A stretch of DNA of 26,641 bases from a virus, in IMG/VR virus record IMGVR_UViG_3300007346_000184, positions 1 to 26,641 of that record; one strand, given 5' to 3'. A program made the position numbers and the translations under genes. The notes below the pieces were generated by a model that was not told the origin of the DNA, made no database searches, and saw nothing but the letters and a program-made list of their open reading frames with translations. Of this stretch, positions 13,726 to 22,856 are shown piece after piece (the stretch's first letter is position 1; every line of letters starts with the position of its first letter).

Positions 13726-14402
13726 CCTTCATTGAACTGGTCAACCGGCTACGCGTGGAATGCGGCGTATCCGGCCCTGCGCTATCGACCGCTCAAAACC
13801 TAACGGGTGAGAGCGCTCGCATGGCCAACTGGATTAACGCGGCCTGGACTGATATTCAGACCAGCCGCGACGATTGGCAGTGGCTGCGCGCGGAGTCGAC
13901 GTTTAACACCACGGCGCAGCAGCAGTTCTACACGGCCACTGAGGCGGGTATCGGCTCGACCTTTGCCAACTGGAAGCGCGATAGCTTTCGCTGCAGCACG
14001 GTCGGCGAGAACTACGCCGATGAGCAAATCATTAATTTCCTTGACTACGCCGAATTTAGAAACCTGTACATGTACGGCAATCAGCGCACGACCTACACCC
14101 GCCCGGTGATCGTGACGGTTGCCCCCGACAAAAAGGTCGGGCTCGGCAGCACCCCTGACAAAGCCTACGTAATCGGCTTTGAGTACTACCAAAAGCCAGT
14201 GACCCTATCTGCCGATGCCGATGAGCCGGCGCTACCGACTAACTTCCACCTAATCATCGTCTACCGAGCGATGATGTACTACGGGGGTTACGAGGCGGCC
14301 AGCGAGGTTTACCAGCGCGGCGAGGCCGAGTACCAACGCCTGTACCAGCGGCTGTTGGTTGATCAAATGCCGCCCATCACCACTGGGCCGCCGCTAGCAT
14401 GA
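13722..14402 (+). CDS. Tail adaptor protein (SU10 adaptor-like)
   Basis: A 226-residue protein, probably the ring joining portal and tail nozzle. The opening, FIELVNRLRVECGVSG, then ARMANWINAAWTDIQTSRDDWQWLR (about 33-57), fits the phage adaptor family typified by phage SU10. The C-terminal half has VIVYRAMMYYGGYEAASEVYQRGEAEYQRLYQRLL, a helical hairpin typical of such adaptors. Both ends overlap neighbours in ATGA junctions (with the 13303 gene and with the nozzle gene), matching their adjacent places in the virion. Confidence 0.8.
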   Translation: MTFIELVNRLRVECGVSGPALSTAQNLTGESARMANWINAAWTDIQTSRDDWQWLRAESTFNTTAQQQFYTATEAGIGSTFANWKRDSFRCSTVGENYADEQIINFLDYAEFRNLYMYGNQRTTYTRPVIVTVAPDKKVGLGSTPDKAYVIGFEYYQKPVTLSADADEPALPTNFHLIIVYRAMMYYGGYEAASEVYQRGEAEYQRLYQRLLVDQMPPITTGPPLA

Positions 14403-16441
14403 GAGCCGTGCCTCCGGTCCGCTACGACCTTATTCGTTTAGGCGGCGGGCTGGATCAAGTCACTCCGGCGCTCTCACTCCCCTCGGGGATTGCTCGACGA
14501 GCTGCTAATTTTGAGTGCTCGGTCAATGGCGGCTACACCCGTATCAGTGGCTACGAGCGCTTTGATGGGCGCCCTCGCCCAAGCGATGCGATCTACACCC
14601 TGCTGGCGGTGACCTTCTCGGGCACTGTCGCGGTGGGTGATACGTTGGTCGGTGCCACCAGTGCCGCCTCGGGGTACGTGATTGCTGTGACCGACAGCAC
14701 GATTGCGGTCACGGCGACGGTGGGTACCTATTTAGAGGGCGAAGACCTCAATGTCTCGGCTACTGCGCAAGCCAACTTGGTCCAGGTGACCGGTATTAGC
14801 TCCGACGGTCTGCTGGATGCGTCCTACAAAAACTTGGCGGCCGACTACTACCGCGCTTCCATAACGGCAATCCCCGGCTCGGGGTCGATTCTTGGGGTTT
14901 GCTACTACAACGATGTGGTATTCGCATTTCGGAACAACTCTGGGGGCACCGCGGCTGATCTTTACAAAAGCACAGCCACCGGGTGGACTCAAGTCACACT
15001 GCCGAAAGAAATATCTTTTGGAACAGGTACGGCGGAAATAAGCGACGGCGACACGGTCGACGGCGCGACAAGTGGTGCCAGCGCTACCGTTGCCCGGGTC
15101 GTATTAGAGACCGGGACGTGGGGCGCAGGTACAGCGACTGGCAGGTTAATTCTCACCGGAGTCACCGGTACTTTTCAATCTGGGGAAAACCTTCAGGTCG
15201 GCGCAGCCGTAAAAGCGGTAAGCACCAGCACCGTTACCCAAATATCATTTCTACCGAACGGTCGGTTTGAAACCGTCATTGCCAACTTTGGCGGCGGCAC
15301 AACCAACTACAAGGTCTATGGCTGCGATGGGGTAAACCGGGCGTTTGAATTCGACGGCACCACGCTGGTACCTATTAGCAGCGGGATGGCCACAGACACC
15401 CCTGAGCACATCTCGTTTCACAAGCAGCATCTGTTTTTGAGCTTTGGCGCCAGCCTGCAGTTCAGTGCCTTGGGCGACCCCTACCAGTGGACGCCCCTGC
15501 TGGGCGCCGGTGAACTGGCGATGAACGCCCCCATTACCAATCTGCTCACCCTACCCGGTGATCAGACCTCGGGCGCTCTGGCTGTTTACACCAGGCGTGA
15601 CACAAACGTGCTTTATGGCACCAGCTCGGCAGACTTCAGCCTAGCCACCCTGAACTCAGGGACTGGCGGTCTGGCCTACACGGCGCAAAACATGGACGTG
15701 GCTTACGTGCTGGACGATCGAGGCGTGATCTCCCTTGGCACGGCGCTGAGCTTCGGAAACTTTTTACCGGCGTCGCTGACCATGAACATCAACCCGTTCG
15801 TGGCCAGCAAGCGTGCCCTGGCCTGTGCCTCATCGGTCCAACGTGAAAAGGGTCAGTACCGGGTTTATTTCAATGACGGTACCGCCCTTTACGTGACGAT
15901 CGTCAACGGCAAAGTGCTTGGCTCGATGCCGATGCAATTTGTCAGCCCGGTGCTGTGCTTTGCCGAGGGCGACTCAAGTACAGGTCAGGCGCGGCAATTC
16001 TTTGGCTCGACCGAGGGCTTCGTCTACGAGATGGATGTCGGCTCCAGTTTTGACGGCTCGCCTATCGCTGCCAACTTGAACCTTATCTACAACGCCGTGA
16101 ACTCACCCCGCGTACTCAAGCGCTTCAGGCGCGCCAGCGTCGAGATGACTGGCGACAGCTACGCCGAGATTCAGTTTGCCTATGAACTGGCGTACTCAAG
16201 CGCCTACATGGAGCAGCCCAGCGAATCGGTTTACACGACCGATTTGCGTTCAAGTTTCTGGGACGACACCACGTGGGACAACTTTGTCTTTGACGCGCAG
16301 GAGGTCAGCCCCACCGAAGTCGAGGTTGTCGGCACGGGCGAGAACATCGGCATCCGAATCTCTAGCGAATCTGACCTGTTCCGGCCATTTACGGTCAACA
16401 GCGTCATCCTCCACTACACACCCCGTAGGGGCATTCGATGA
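14399..16441 (+). CDS. Tail nozzle protein with two inserted beta modules
   Basis: A 680-residue beta-rich protein that follows the adaptor and precedes the fibre, as nozzle or tail-tubular B proteins do. The start (RYDLIRLGGGLDQVTPALSLPSG) and the recurring G-x-DG-x-x-Y strands fit a propeller-like nozzle. Two similar modules interrupt it, at about 73-130 (TFSGTVAVGDTLVGATSAAS) and about 206-283 (GTAEISDGDTVDGATSGASA), each with a later GTFQSGENL-like strand (YLEGEDLNV in the first). The C-terminus (RRASVEMTGDSYAEIQFAYEL, then FTVNSVILHYTPRRGIR) looks conserved. It starts in an ATGA overlap and ends in one with the fibre gene. Confidence 0.8.
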   Translation: MRAVPPVRYDLIRLGGGLDQVTPALSLPSGIARRAANFECSVNGGYTRISGYERFDGRPRPSDAIYTLLAVTFSGTVAVGDTLVGATSAASGYVIAVTDSTIAVTATVGTYLEGEDLNVSATAQANLVQVTGISSDGLLDASYKNLAADYYRASITAIPGSGSILGVCYYNDVVFAFRNNSGGTAADLYKSTATGWTQVTLPKEISFGTGTAEISDGDTVDGATSGASATVARVVLETGTWGAGTATGRLILTGVTGTFQSGENLQVGAAVKAVSTSTVTQISFLPNGRFETVIANFGGGTTNYKVYGCDGVNRAFEFDGTTLVPISSGMATDTPEHISFHKQHLFLSFGASLQFSALGDPYQWTPLLGAGELAMNAPITNLLTLPGDQTSGALAVYTRRDTNVLYGTSSADFSLATLNSGTGGLAYTAQNMDVAYVLDDRGVISLGTALSFGNFLPASLTMNINPFVASKRALACASSVQREKGQYRVYFNDGTALYVTIVNGKVLGSMPMQFVSPVLCFAEGDSSTGQARQFFGSTEGFVYEMDVGSSFDGSPIAANLNLIYNAVNSPRVLKRFRRASVEMTGDSYAEIQFAYELAYSSAYMEQPSESVYTTDLRSSFWDDTTWDNFVFDAQEVSPTEVEVVGTGENIGIRISSESDLFRPFTVNSVILHYTPRRGIR

Positions 16442-18906
16442 GCAACAGCTACTACGTCCACGCCACTTTCCCAGCACCCAACAGCCCAGGCTCCTCGGCC
16501 TCAATGCGCAACGAGCTGGAGCTGATTACCGACGGATTTGACAAACTCCCTACCCTATCGGGTAACGGCTACAAGGTCGCCATCGTTAACGCAGGCGGCA
16601 CGGCTCTGATCGCAAGCAACGCGCTGCAGGGTCTGACCATCACCACCAGCACCCTTACCTCCAACACGCTCACTGGCAACACCATCACAGGTGGCTCAAT
16701 CAACAACACCCCAATTGGGGCGAGCACAGCGTCCTCGGGTGCGTTTACGACGCTGACCGCCAGCTCCACGGTCAACTTGGGGTCCTCGGTCACACTGGGT
16801 GGTGGCGCGATCAACAACACCACAATCGGCGCCACTACCCCTTCCACCGGCGCGTTCACAACGCTGAGCGCAACTTCGGGCATAACCGGCGGTCTGACGG
16901 GCAACGTCACAGGCAATGTCACGGGCAATCTGACCGGCAACGTCACAGGCAATGTCACGGGCGACGTGACTGGTAATGTCACCTCCAGCGGAAGCTCGAC
17001 TTTTAACAACGTCACCATTACGGGTGGCTTGGACATGGACGCCGGAACCACGGCCACCATTACCAACTTAAGCGCCCCTGTGAATAACGGGGATGCTGCC
17101 ACCAAGCTATACGTCGACACGGCTGACGCGACGAAGCTACCCCTAGCCGGCGGCACCATGTCGGGCGACCTGAACATGGGCAGCAATACGGTGACCGGGC
17201 TAAAAGCCCCGTCTGCCACCGACGACGCCGCTACCAAAACCTACGTCGACACGGCGGACGGCACCAAACTTTCCTTAGGTGGCGGCACCATGACCGGCGC
17301 CATCGCTATGGGCAGCAACAAGATCACCGGCCTCGGCGACCCCAATGACGCCGGTGATGCTGCCAACAAAGGCTACGTGGACACCGCGGTGCAGGGGCTG
17401 GACGCCAAAGCATCGGTTCGCGTTGCCACAACAGCCAATATCACCCTGTCGACTGAGCAAACCATTGACGGCGTCGCGGTCGTTGCGGGTGACCGAGTCC
17501 TGGTTAAAAACCAAACAGATGCAGAGGAAAACGGTATCTATGTTGCCTCGGCCACTGCCTGGTCGCGCGCTTCGGACGCCAATACGTGGGCCGAGTTGGT
17601 ATCGGCGTTCGTATTCGTCGAGTCCGGCACCGCCGGCGGCGACAACGGCTTTGTCTGCACGGTCGATGCTGGGGGGACGCTAGGCACCACCGACGTCACT
17701 TGGGTGCAGTTCTCCGGCGCTGGGCAAATTACCGCTGGCGCTGGGATGACCAAGTCGGGGAACACGCTGAACGTGGCAACTGCCGACACTGGCCGGATTG
17801 TGGTGAATGCTGATTCCATCGACCTAGCTGGCAGCATTGTCACGGCCGGTACCTACCGATCGGTCACGGTTGACGAATACGGCCGAGTCACTGCAGGGAC
17901 CACCCCAACAACGATCTCCGGCTACGGCATCTCGGACGCGTACACCAAATCCGAAGTGGATACGGCGGTCGCGACGCGGCTGGCCTTAGCCGGCGGCACC
18001 ATGACCGGTGCTATCGCCATGGGCAGCAACAAAATCACCGGACTGGGAGCGCCCGCCGCAACCGACGACGCAGCGACGAAGGGTTATGCCGACAGCTTGG
18101 TCGGCGGCTTCTTGAGCACCAGCGGTGGCACCATGAGCGGTGCAATCGCCATGGGTAGCAACGCCATCACCGGTTTGCCCACCCCAACGGCAGCCGACGA
18201 AGCAGTGCGCAAGGATTACGTTGACGCTGTCGCTGGTAGCGCCACCGCCGCTGCGGCATCAGCAACCGCAGCCGCCACATCGGCAACCAATGCTGCAGCC
18301 TCTGCGACAAACGCGGCAACCTCGGAAACCAACGCCGCGTCGTCGGAGACCAATGCCGCCACCTCGGCAACCAACGCATCGAACTCGGCGTCTGCCGCGG
18401 CTACGTCGGCCTCAAACGCTTCGACCTCAGCCTCTTCGGCCAGCACCAGCGCGTCCAACGCTTCCACGTACGCATCCAACGCGTCAACGTATGCGTCCAA
18501 CGCCTCGACCTCAGCAGGCAACGCGGCCACATCAGCGACCAATGCCGCAACTTCTGAGACCAACGCTGCCTCTTCTGCGACAGCCGCTGCTAACTACCCC
18601 CGCGTCACGTCCTACACCACCAGCACCATCATTAACCCAAACTTCGCGACGACGGACATGTACATCCTCACCGCACTGGCGAGCAACATCACGATCAATG
18701 CGGCCACAGGGATGAGCGATGGCGACAAGCTGCTGTTTCGCTTTCTCGACAACGGGACTGCTCGCACCATCACATGGAACTCGGTGTACGTCGACGCCAA
18801 CGCCTCAAAACCGACTTCAACGGTAGCAACAAAAACGACCTACGTAGGAATGGTTTACAACGCCGGGCTTTCACGTTGGGACGTGATTGCCGTTATTCAG
18901 GAGTAA
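16438..18906 (+). CDS. Tail fibre with heptad stalk
   Basis: An 822-residue, Gly/Ser/Thr/Ala/Asn-rich fibre. Order: an N-terminal attachment part (about 1-60); Thr-rich beta repeats with TGNV units (about 154-182); four copies of the GGTMxGxIxMGSNxITGL...ATDDAATKxYVD module; a middle domain with VRVATTANITLSTEQTIDG and GDRVLVKNQTDAEENGIY (about 325-380); 17 perfect seven-residue SATNAAT-type repeats (601-719); and a C-terminal beta domain (about 720-822). The heptads are like those of lambda Stf and should form a trimeric stalk. It starts in ATGA overlap with the nozzle, and its AGGGG ribosome site lies in a small CCCC/GGGG hairpin (16421-16431). Confidence 0.9.
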   Translation: MSNSYYVHATFPAPNSPGSSASMRNELELITDGFDKLPTLSGNGYKVAIVNAGGTALIASNALQGLTITTSTLTSNTLTGNTITGGSINNTPIGASTASSGAFTTLTASSTVNLGSSVTLGGGAINNTTIGATTPSTGAFTTLSATSGITGGLTGNVTGNVTGNLTGNVTGNVTGDVTGNVTSSGSSTFNNVTITGGLDMDAGTTATITNLSAPVNNGDAATKLYVDTADATKLPLAGGTMSGDLNMGSNTVTGLKAPSATDDAATKTYVDTADGTKLSLGGGTMTGAIAMGSNKITGLGDPNDAGDAANKGYVDTAVQGLDAKASVRVATTANITLSTEQTIDGVAVVAGDRVLVKNQTDAEENGIYVASATAWSRASDANTWAELVSAFVFVESGTAGGDNGFVCTVDAGGTLGTTDVTWVQFSGAGQITAGAGMTKSGNTLNVATADTGRIVVNADSIDLAGSIVTAGTYRSVTVDEYGRVTAGTTPTTISGYGISDAYTKSEVDTAVATRLALAGGTMTGAIAMGSNKITGLGAPAATDDAATKGYADSLVGGFLSTSGGTMSGAIAMGSNAITGLPTPTAADEAVRKDYVDAVAGSATAAAASATAAATSATNAAASATNAATSETNAASSETNAATSATNASNSASAAATSASNASTSASSASTSASNASTYASNASTYASNASTSAGNAATSATNAATSETNAASSATAAANYPRVTSYTTSTIINPNFATTDMYILTALASNITINAATGMSDGDKLLFRFLDNGTARTITWNSVYVDANASKPTSTVATKTTYVGMVYNAGLSRWDVIAVIQE
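16900..16986 (+). repeat. 12/36-bp repeats coding TGNV units in the fibre
   Basis: A 27-base sequence at 16900-16926 recurs exactly at 16936-16962, giving a 36-bp unit made of three 12-bp TGNV/TGNL codon blocks. The tract encodes seven TGxV-type repeats. It is coding repeat DNA, not a CRISPR array. Confidence 0.85.
17149..18234 (+). repeat. Four GGTM...KxYVD modules in the fibre
   Basis: The codons for GGTM begin at 17149, 17281, 17992 and 18124. Each leads into MGSNxITGL and a (D/E)A(A/V)xKxYxD end, about 40 residues per module. The first two and last two are adjacent (132 bases apart in each case), and a domain of unrelated sequence separates the pairs. Such modules in other fibres mark trimeric beta segments and are hot spots for exchange. 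Confidence 0.8.
18238..18594 (+). repeat. Seventeen 21-bp heptad repeats in the fibre stalk
   Basis: Residues 601-719 are seventeen consecutive seven-residue units of the type S-A-x-N-A-x-x without phase break (for example SATNAAT, SETNAAS, YASNAST). At DNA level the unit is 21 bp with variable third positions. The number of units can change by slippage or recombination without breaking the frame. Confidence 0.88.
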
Positions 18907-18909
18907 TTT

Positions 18910-19161
18910 GTGCCCAGCATTAAATATTCAGTCGAAACCGAAGTCGGGCTATTCAACAGCACCCTCACCCTGCCCGAGGACCACACCTACACCGACGAAG
19001 AGATCGAGCAGCTCAAGCAAGCTTACGCCGACGCCTACGTTATTGAAACGCAAATCGCCGAAAAGACCTCCGCGATCAGAAATCTGAAGCAAATCGAAGT
19101 CATGCGTCGCAACGGCGGCGAGCTTGTTGAGCCGCCAGCGCCGGAGCCTGAGGCCGAGTAA
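18910..19161 (+). CDS. Small helical protein between fibre and receptor-binding genes
   Basis: An 83-residue acidic protein starting with GTG; AGGAG (18899-18903) is 6 bases before. It has a short beta start (IKYSVETEVGLFNSTLTLPE) and a long helix (about 28-66, DEEIEQLKQAYADAYVIETQ and on), ending in a Pro/Glu tail. Its stop overlaps the next start (TAATG). The place between two tail genes could suit a tail assembly chaperone or small tail component, but I recognise no family. Confidence 0.65.
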   Translation: MPSIKYSVETEVGLFNSTLTLPEDHTYTDEEIEQLKQAYADAYVIETQIAEKTSAIRNLKQIEVMRRNGGELVEPPAPEPEAE

Positions 19162-21665
19162 TGGCAACGCTTTACTGGGTTCCCGGCGGCAGCGGGACAT
19201 GGAGTGACTCGAATAACTGGGCATCGAGTTCAGGTGGCACAGCTGGAGTCACACCCAACGACGACGCCGACGCCTATGTGTTTGACGCAAATAGCGGCAC
19301 AGGCACGGCTCAGCTCGGCCAGGATGAGTGGATTGGGTCAATTGACTGCCGCGGTTTTACGGGGACGATAGATTTCCAGTCCTACAAATTGATTCTTTCC
19401 AACCGCATCGCTTCGGCAAATATGGTTTTCTTTCCAGCCACCATGGCTTTTGCCGGGACTCCCGTGCTGGAAACCTCGGGCCGGCGCAGTACTGGGGGTG
19501 GTAGTAGCAGCACCATCGCCATCAACCAGGTATTGGTCGAATCAAGCCCGCGGCTTTCGCTTCACATTGGCGAGGTAATCACGACATCCTCCAGCCGGAC
19601 CTCCATATACATGTACGACTTGCGTCTAGAGGATTTGCTCATCTACGCCCCGTACAGCGCCACCGTGGATGGGTCTGTTTACCTTCGCGCCTACAGCAGT
19701 TTGATGCAGCAGCACATTTATGGCGACTACATCAACTACAACACGAACATTTACACCTACGCAACCACACGAGCGCGCTTCAAGACGCCCAGCGGCACAA
19801 CGTCGGTGGTGAATCTTCCGTTAATGGGCAGTGGAAAATTTTCCATTCTGGAAATGGATTGCCCTGGCGGAACAGTCCAACTGCAAAGTTACGTCTCCAT
19901 AACAAAGGAACTCAGTGTTTCGCCTTGCCTGCAGTGGCGCACCGGCGGGACACTCGATCTCAACGACAACGATTTGTTGTGCTACGGACTAATCAATGGC
20001 CCGGTGAACACTGCCTCGAACACAATCGCTATGAACACGACCTCAGGATCGATCAACTGGGGCACGAGCGGGACCAACACCATAACGGTCATGGCTGATT
20101 CTATTTACGAAAATCAGGTCGAGTACTACGACGGCAGCGGCTTTAGCTTTTCGTACGCCGACTACCCTTCAGTTGTTTGCACTAACCCTAATTTTTCGAT
20201 CACTGGAACAGACCCGCGAATTATCCTAAGGACCAGTCAGGGCTTGCTTTCGGGTTCTGGCTATTACTACGTTGGAAAAGGAATCTGTCCGATCTTTGGC
20301 AACTGGCCGACCGTCACCATCGATGTTCAAGGCGGCAATGGCTTCACGTATCAGCATAAGTTCAATTGGCCGCATGGCCCACAAAGCACTTCCTCCAACA
20401 CCCGGTGGTCCGCCCTCTACCCATTAGACACATCGATAAATCACATCAAAAAGCTAAAAATCTGGTCCTACACCACCTACTCGACCGGCCCGGATTACCG
20501 GAATTTGGTCTGGGGTGGCAATTACCAAAATCAATTCATCACGGATGCCTACGGCACGATCGATGAGGGCATCGAGGTTTACGACCCCAGTAACACCTTG
20601 TACACCCTGCAAAGCCCCAATTCAAACTACGAAACCGGTCACGAACACAAATTGGTGACCCTTGGGACTACCAGCGGGACGTGCACGCTAACCAACCCGG
20701 TGCCGACTTACTTCCCCCTTGAGAGCCCCGCTTTTGGTGTCAGCTTCATCGTCGATAACCCCAACAACGGGACGATTCTTTTAGAAAACGATATCTCTTG
20801 CCCCTTGCACTCGGGAGCTGGCCGAACGTGGGCATATTTGAACCGCGGAATAATCAACTTCAACGGCAAAACCTTCAGGGTCGGGAACTGCAAAACCGAC
20901 ACCACCGCCGTATCAGGCTACCCCACCGGCGACAAAATCACTTTACTTTGGAATGGCGGCGAACTCCAAATCACTGGCAAAACCAATTTCCCGTATGTGT
21001 CGTTTACTTCCTGGCACGAGTTTGGGACTGTCACCAATCACCTTATGGTGGATGACCCAGTCAACTCCACCGCACCAGGCCGAATCACGCTGTACTCAAA
21101 CACCAACTTTTCTTACTCCAACAGCGGCAACATTCTCACTGCCAACCCAAACAGTGTTGGCGTCAAAGTTGGAAACGCCAATAGTCTGACGGACACCATA
21201 TTTAAATTTGCAAGCAACATTGGCTCGATTAGTTGTGGCGGCACGTCGCTGACCTGCTACGCCTTTGAAATTGGCTACACCCCGACCGGTCATATCCCCT
21301 ACAAGATATTTACCGACGACGGGATCGGCGCAACCACCAATGGCTCAAAGAAGATCACCTGGATCGACTGCGATCTTGAGGCGCCAGCAGGAACGAATTG
21401 GTCGACCGGAACCTCCCAAACAAGACTAGAGGCCGACTGGTCGTCGCTGCCCAGCCAATACCTAGTCGTAGAGCAAGCCAGCGGAGAGGTACTGCGGCGC
21501 AACACCTACAACGTCAACTGGAAAGCGAGTGGGTCTGGTGCATCGTACAGAGCCCCGTCCAACTTTAACAACACTGAAAATTACGGGTACGTCACACTTT
21601 GGGACACCTCGATCGCGCCAATCTACTACGGAGACTTCATGCCTTGGTTCATGAGGCAGCGGTGA
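19161..21665 (+). CDS. Probable receptor-binding tail protein, beta-helix type
   Basis: An 834-residue beta-rich protein. It opens with YWVPGGSGTWSDSNNWAS and DADAYVFDANSGTGTAQL, a start seen in phage tail and surface proteins that present glycan-like or cell-surface binding domains. The strand pattern (CRGFTGTIDFQSYKLILSN, CPGGTVQLQSYVSI, ILEMDCPGG) suggests stacked beta-helix turns with Cys and aromatic residues. No enzyme motif is clear, so depolymerase activity is not claimed. It ends FMPWFMRQR. Codon use is less GC-biased than that of the fibre, in keeping with a fast-changing gene. It starts in a TAATG overlap with the 18910 gene. Confidence 0.7.
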   Translation: MATLYWVPGGSGTWSDSNNWASSSGGTAGVTPNDDADAYVFDANSGTGTAQLGQDEWIGSIDCRGFTGTIDFQSYKLILSNRIASANMVFFPATMAFAGTPVLETSGRRSTGGGSSSTIAINQVLVESSPRLSLHIGEVITTSSSRTSIYMYDLRLEDLLIYAPYSATVDGSVYLRAYSSLMQQHIYGDYINYNTNIYTYATTRARFKTPSGTTSVVNLPLMGSGKFSILEMDCPGGTVQLQSYVSITKELSVSPCLQWRTGGTLDLNDNDLLCYGLINGPVNTASNTIAMNTTSGSINWGTSGTNTITVMADSIYENQVEYYDGSGFSFSYADYPSVVCTNPNFSITGTDPRIILRTSQGLLSGSGYYYVGKGICPIFGNWPTVTIDVQGGNGFTYQHKFNWPHGPQSTSSNTRWSALYPLDTSINHIKKLKIWSYTTYSTGPDYRNLVWGGNYQNQFITDAYGTIDEGIEVYDPSNTLYTLQSPNSNYETGHEHKLVTLGTTSGTCTLTNPVPTYFPLESPAFGVSFIVDNPNNGTILLENDISCPLHSGAGRTWAYLNRGIINFNGKTFRVGNCKTDTTAVSGYPTGDKITLLWNGGELQITGKTNFPYVSFTSWHEFGTVTNHLMVDDPVNSTAPGRITLYSNTNFSYSNSGNILTANPNSVGVKVGNANSLTDTIFKFASNIGSISCGGTSLTCYAFEIGYTPTGHIPYKIFTDDGIGATTNGSKKITWIDCDLEAPAGTNWSTGTSQTRLEADWSSLPSQYLVVEQASGEVLRRNTYNVNWKASGSGASYRAPSNFNNTENYGYVTLWDTSIAPIYYGDFMPWFMRQR

Positions 21666-21666
21666 G

Positions 21667-22152
21667 ATGGACCCAGTCACTGCTTTCGCCGCGTGCCAGA
21701 GCGCCTATGCGGCGATTAAGGCTGGCATCTCGGTAGGGAAAGAGCTGGTCGAAATTGGTGGGCACCTCGGCAAATTCTTTGACGGCGTAGCAGCCATTCG
21801 GGGTGCGGAGTCAAAGGCCAAGAACCCACCGCTTTTCAAGAAGCTGGTCGCCGGTGGCTCCGTTGAGAAAGAAGCCCTTGAGCTCACGCTGCAGAGGCAA
21901 AAGCTGCTGGAGCAGGAAAAAGAGCTGCGCTCGATGCTGGTGTTGCGGTTTGGTAAAGAGGTGTATCTCGACATGATGCGCATGCGCGAGAAGCTGGCGA
22001 CCGAGAGGCGCCGAGCCGAGCACCTGCAACAAGAGCGCCGCAAGGCGCTTTTTTTGAATCTGGCGTTTGCCGTCCTGATCGGCGGGATGCTTTACAGCAT
22101 TTGGCTACTGATCTGGCTTGCTGTGGAGATGGCTGGTGGAACCCCTGCCTGA
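21667..22152 (+). CDS. Coiled-coil protein with C-terminal membrane anchor
   Basis: A 161-residue protein starting one base after the preceding stop. It begins MDPVTAFAACQSAYAAIKAG with SVGKELVEIGGHLGKFFDGV (helical, about 22-41), then has a Lys-rich region (ESKAKNPPLFKKLV), a long charged coiled coil (about 66-123) and one hydrophobic segment (about 128-152). I have seen similar proteins beside lysis genes of environmental phages, but no function is known to me. An N-terminal virion or lysis role and anchoring in the inner membrane are inferences. No signal peptide. Confidence 0.75.
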   Translation: MDPVTAFAACQSAYAAIKAGISVGKELVEIGGHLGKFFDGVAAIRGAESKAKNPPLFKKLVAGGSVEKEALELTLQRQKLLEQEKELRSMLVLRFGKEVYLDMMRMREKLATERRRAEHLQQERRKALFLNLAFAVLIGGMLYSIWLLIWLAVEMAGGTPA

Positions 22153-22342
22153 CGCTGGCGCCTACCAGGTCAACCGTCGCCGCATGTGCTGGGTCGCCCT
22201 GCTTTGCATGGTGGCCATGGTCGCGGCAATCATCGTCGACCCCGAGCGGTACGGCAAGGTCCCAGCCTTTGACATGGCCTTTTTGTCGCTGGCCGGGTTG
22301 GTCGCTGCGTACTTTGGCGCCACCGCACTGCAACGTAAATAG
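22136..22342 (+). CDS. Two-pass holin-like protein, GTG start
   Basis: A 68-residue protein from the GTG at 22136, which has GGAG 7 bases before it; an in-frame TTG at 22118 gives six more residues with less support. The start (EPLPDAGAYQVNRRRM, polar and basic) is followed by a hydrophobic segment (about 17-36), a short loop (DPERYGKVPAFDM) and a second segment (about 48-65), ending LQRK. Two membrane passes, small size, and place just before the endolysin fit a holin. It overlaps the preceding gene by 17 bases and ends 7 bases before the endolysin ATG. Confidence 0.65.
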   Translation: MEPLPDAGAYQVNRRRMCWVALLCMVAMVAAIIVDPERYGKVPAFDMAFLSLAGLVAAYFGATALQRK

Positions 22343-22349
22343 GACCGCC

Positions 22350-22856
22350 ATGGCAATTTTTGAACCAGCCTTTGACCAAATGCTCAAAAACGAGGGTGGC
22401 TACGTGCTGCACGACGTGGCGGGCGACCGGGGCGGGATGACCTACGCGGGGATCGCCCGCAATATGAACGCGGACTGGGCTGGCTGGGAATTGATCGACC
22501 GCAAGGAGTTCAGCTCGGAGTTGACGGCCATGGTGCGCGACTTTTACCGAGACGCCTATTGGCGACCGATCCGGGGGGATGACCTACCCCAAGAAATCGC
22601 CGAGTCGATCTTTGACTTCGGCGTGAACTCAGGCACCCGCACCGCAGTGAAGCTGGCCCAGTTGGTAGTAGGTTCCCAGCCCGACGGCGTGCTCGGCCCC
22701 AAAACCGTTGAAGCGCTAGCGGCCATGGACGGCGATTCGTTCAAAAAGTCCTATGCCCTTGCCAAGGTCGCCCGCTATGCGGCCATTTGCAACAGAAACC
22801 GCACCCAGTCGAAATTTCTGCTGGGCTGGATCAACCGGACCCTGAAGTCACTATGA
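22350..22856 (+). CDS. Endolysin, GH108 lysozyme family
   Basis: A 168-residue muramidase-type endolysin that would cut peptidoglycan at lysis. AGGA is 5 bases before the ATG; a longer in-frame extension to 22101 lies inside two other genes and is rejected. The GH108 catalytic motif is MLKNEGGYV with Glu15 as likely acid, followed by DRGGMTYAGI (26-35). The middle has FYRDAYWRPI and ESIFDFGVNSG, and the C-terminal part has the PG_binding_3 signature QPDGVLGPKTVEAL (about 110-125). No signal peptide is present, so release should depend on a holin. Its stop overlaps the next start (ATGA). Confidence 0.93.
   Translation: MAIFEPAFDQMLKNEGGYVLHDVAGDRGGMTYAGIARNMNADWAGWELIDRKEFSSELTAMVRDFYRDAYWRPIRGDDLPQEIAESIFDFGVNSGTRTAVKLAQLVVGSQPDGVLGPKTVEALAAMDGDSFKKSYALAKVARYAAICNRNRTQSKFLLGWINRTLKSL

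Noticed and set aside
16900-16986. Regular short repeats that could suggest a CRISPR array
   Set aside because: Units have no unique spacers, lie in frame in the fibre gene and encode TGNV repeats.
16569-17237. Long reverse-strand open frame (222 codons) within the fibre gene
   Set aside because: It mirrors the repetitive Thr/Asn/Gly codons of the fibre, has low-complexity Val/Pro product and no ribosome site; it is a shadow.
22101-22349. 83-codon in-frame extension of the endolysin
   Set aside because: It overlaps the 21667 and 22136 genes; the GH108 domain begins at ATG 22350 with its own ribosome site.
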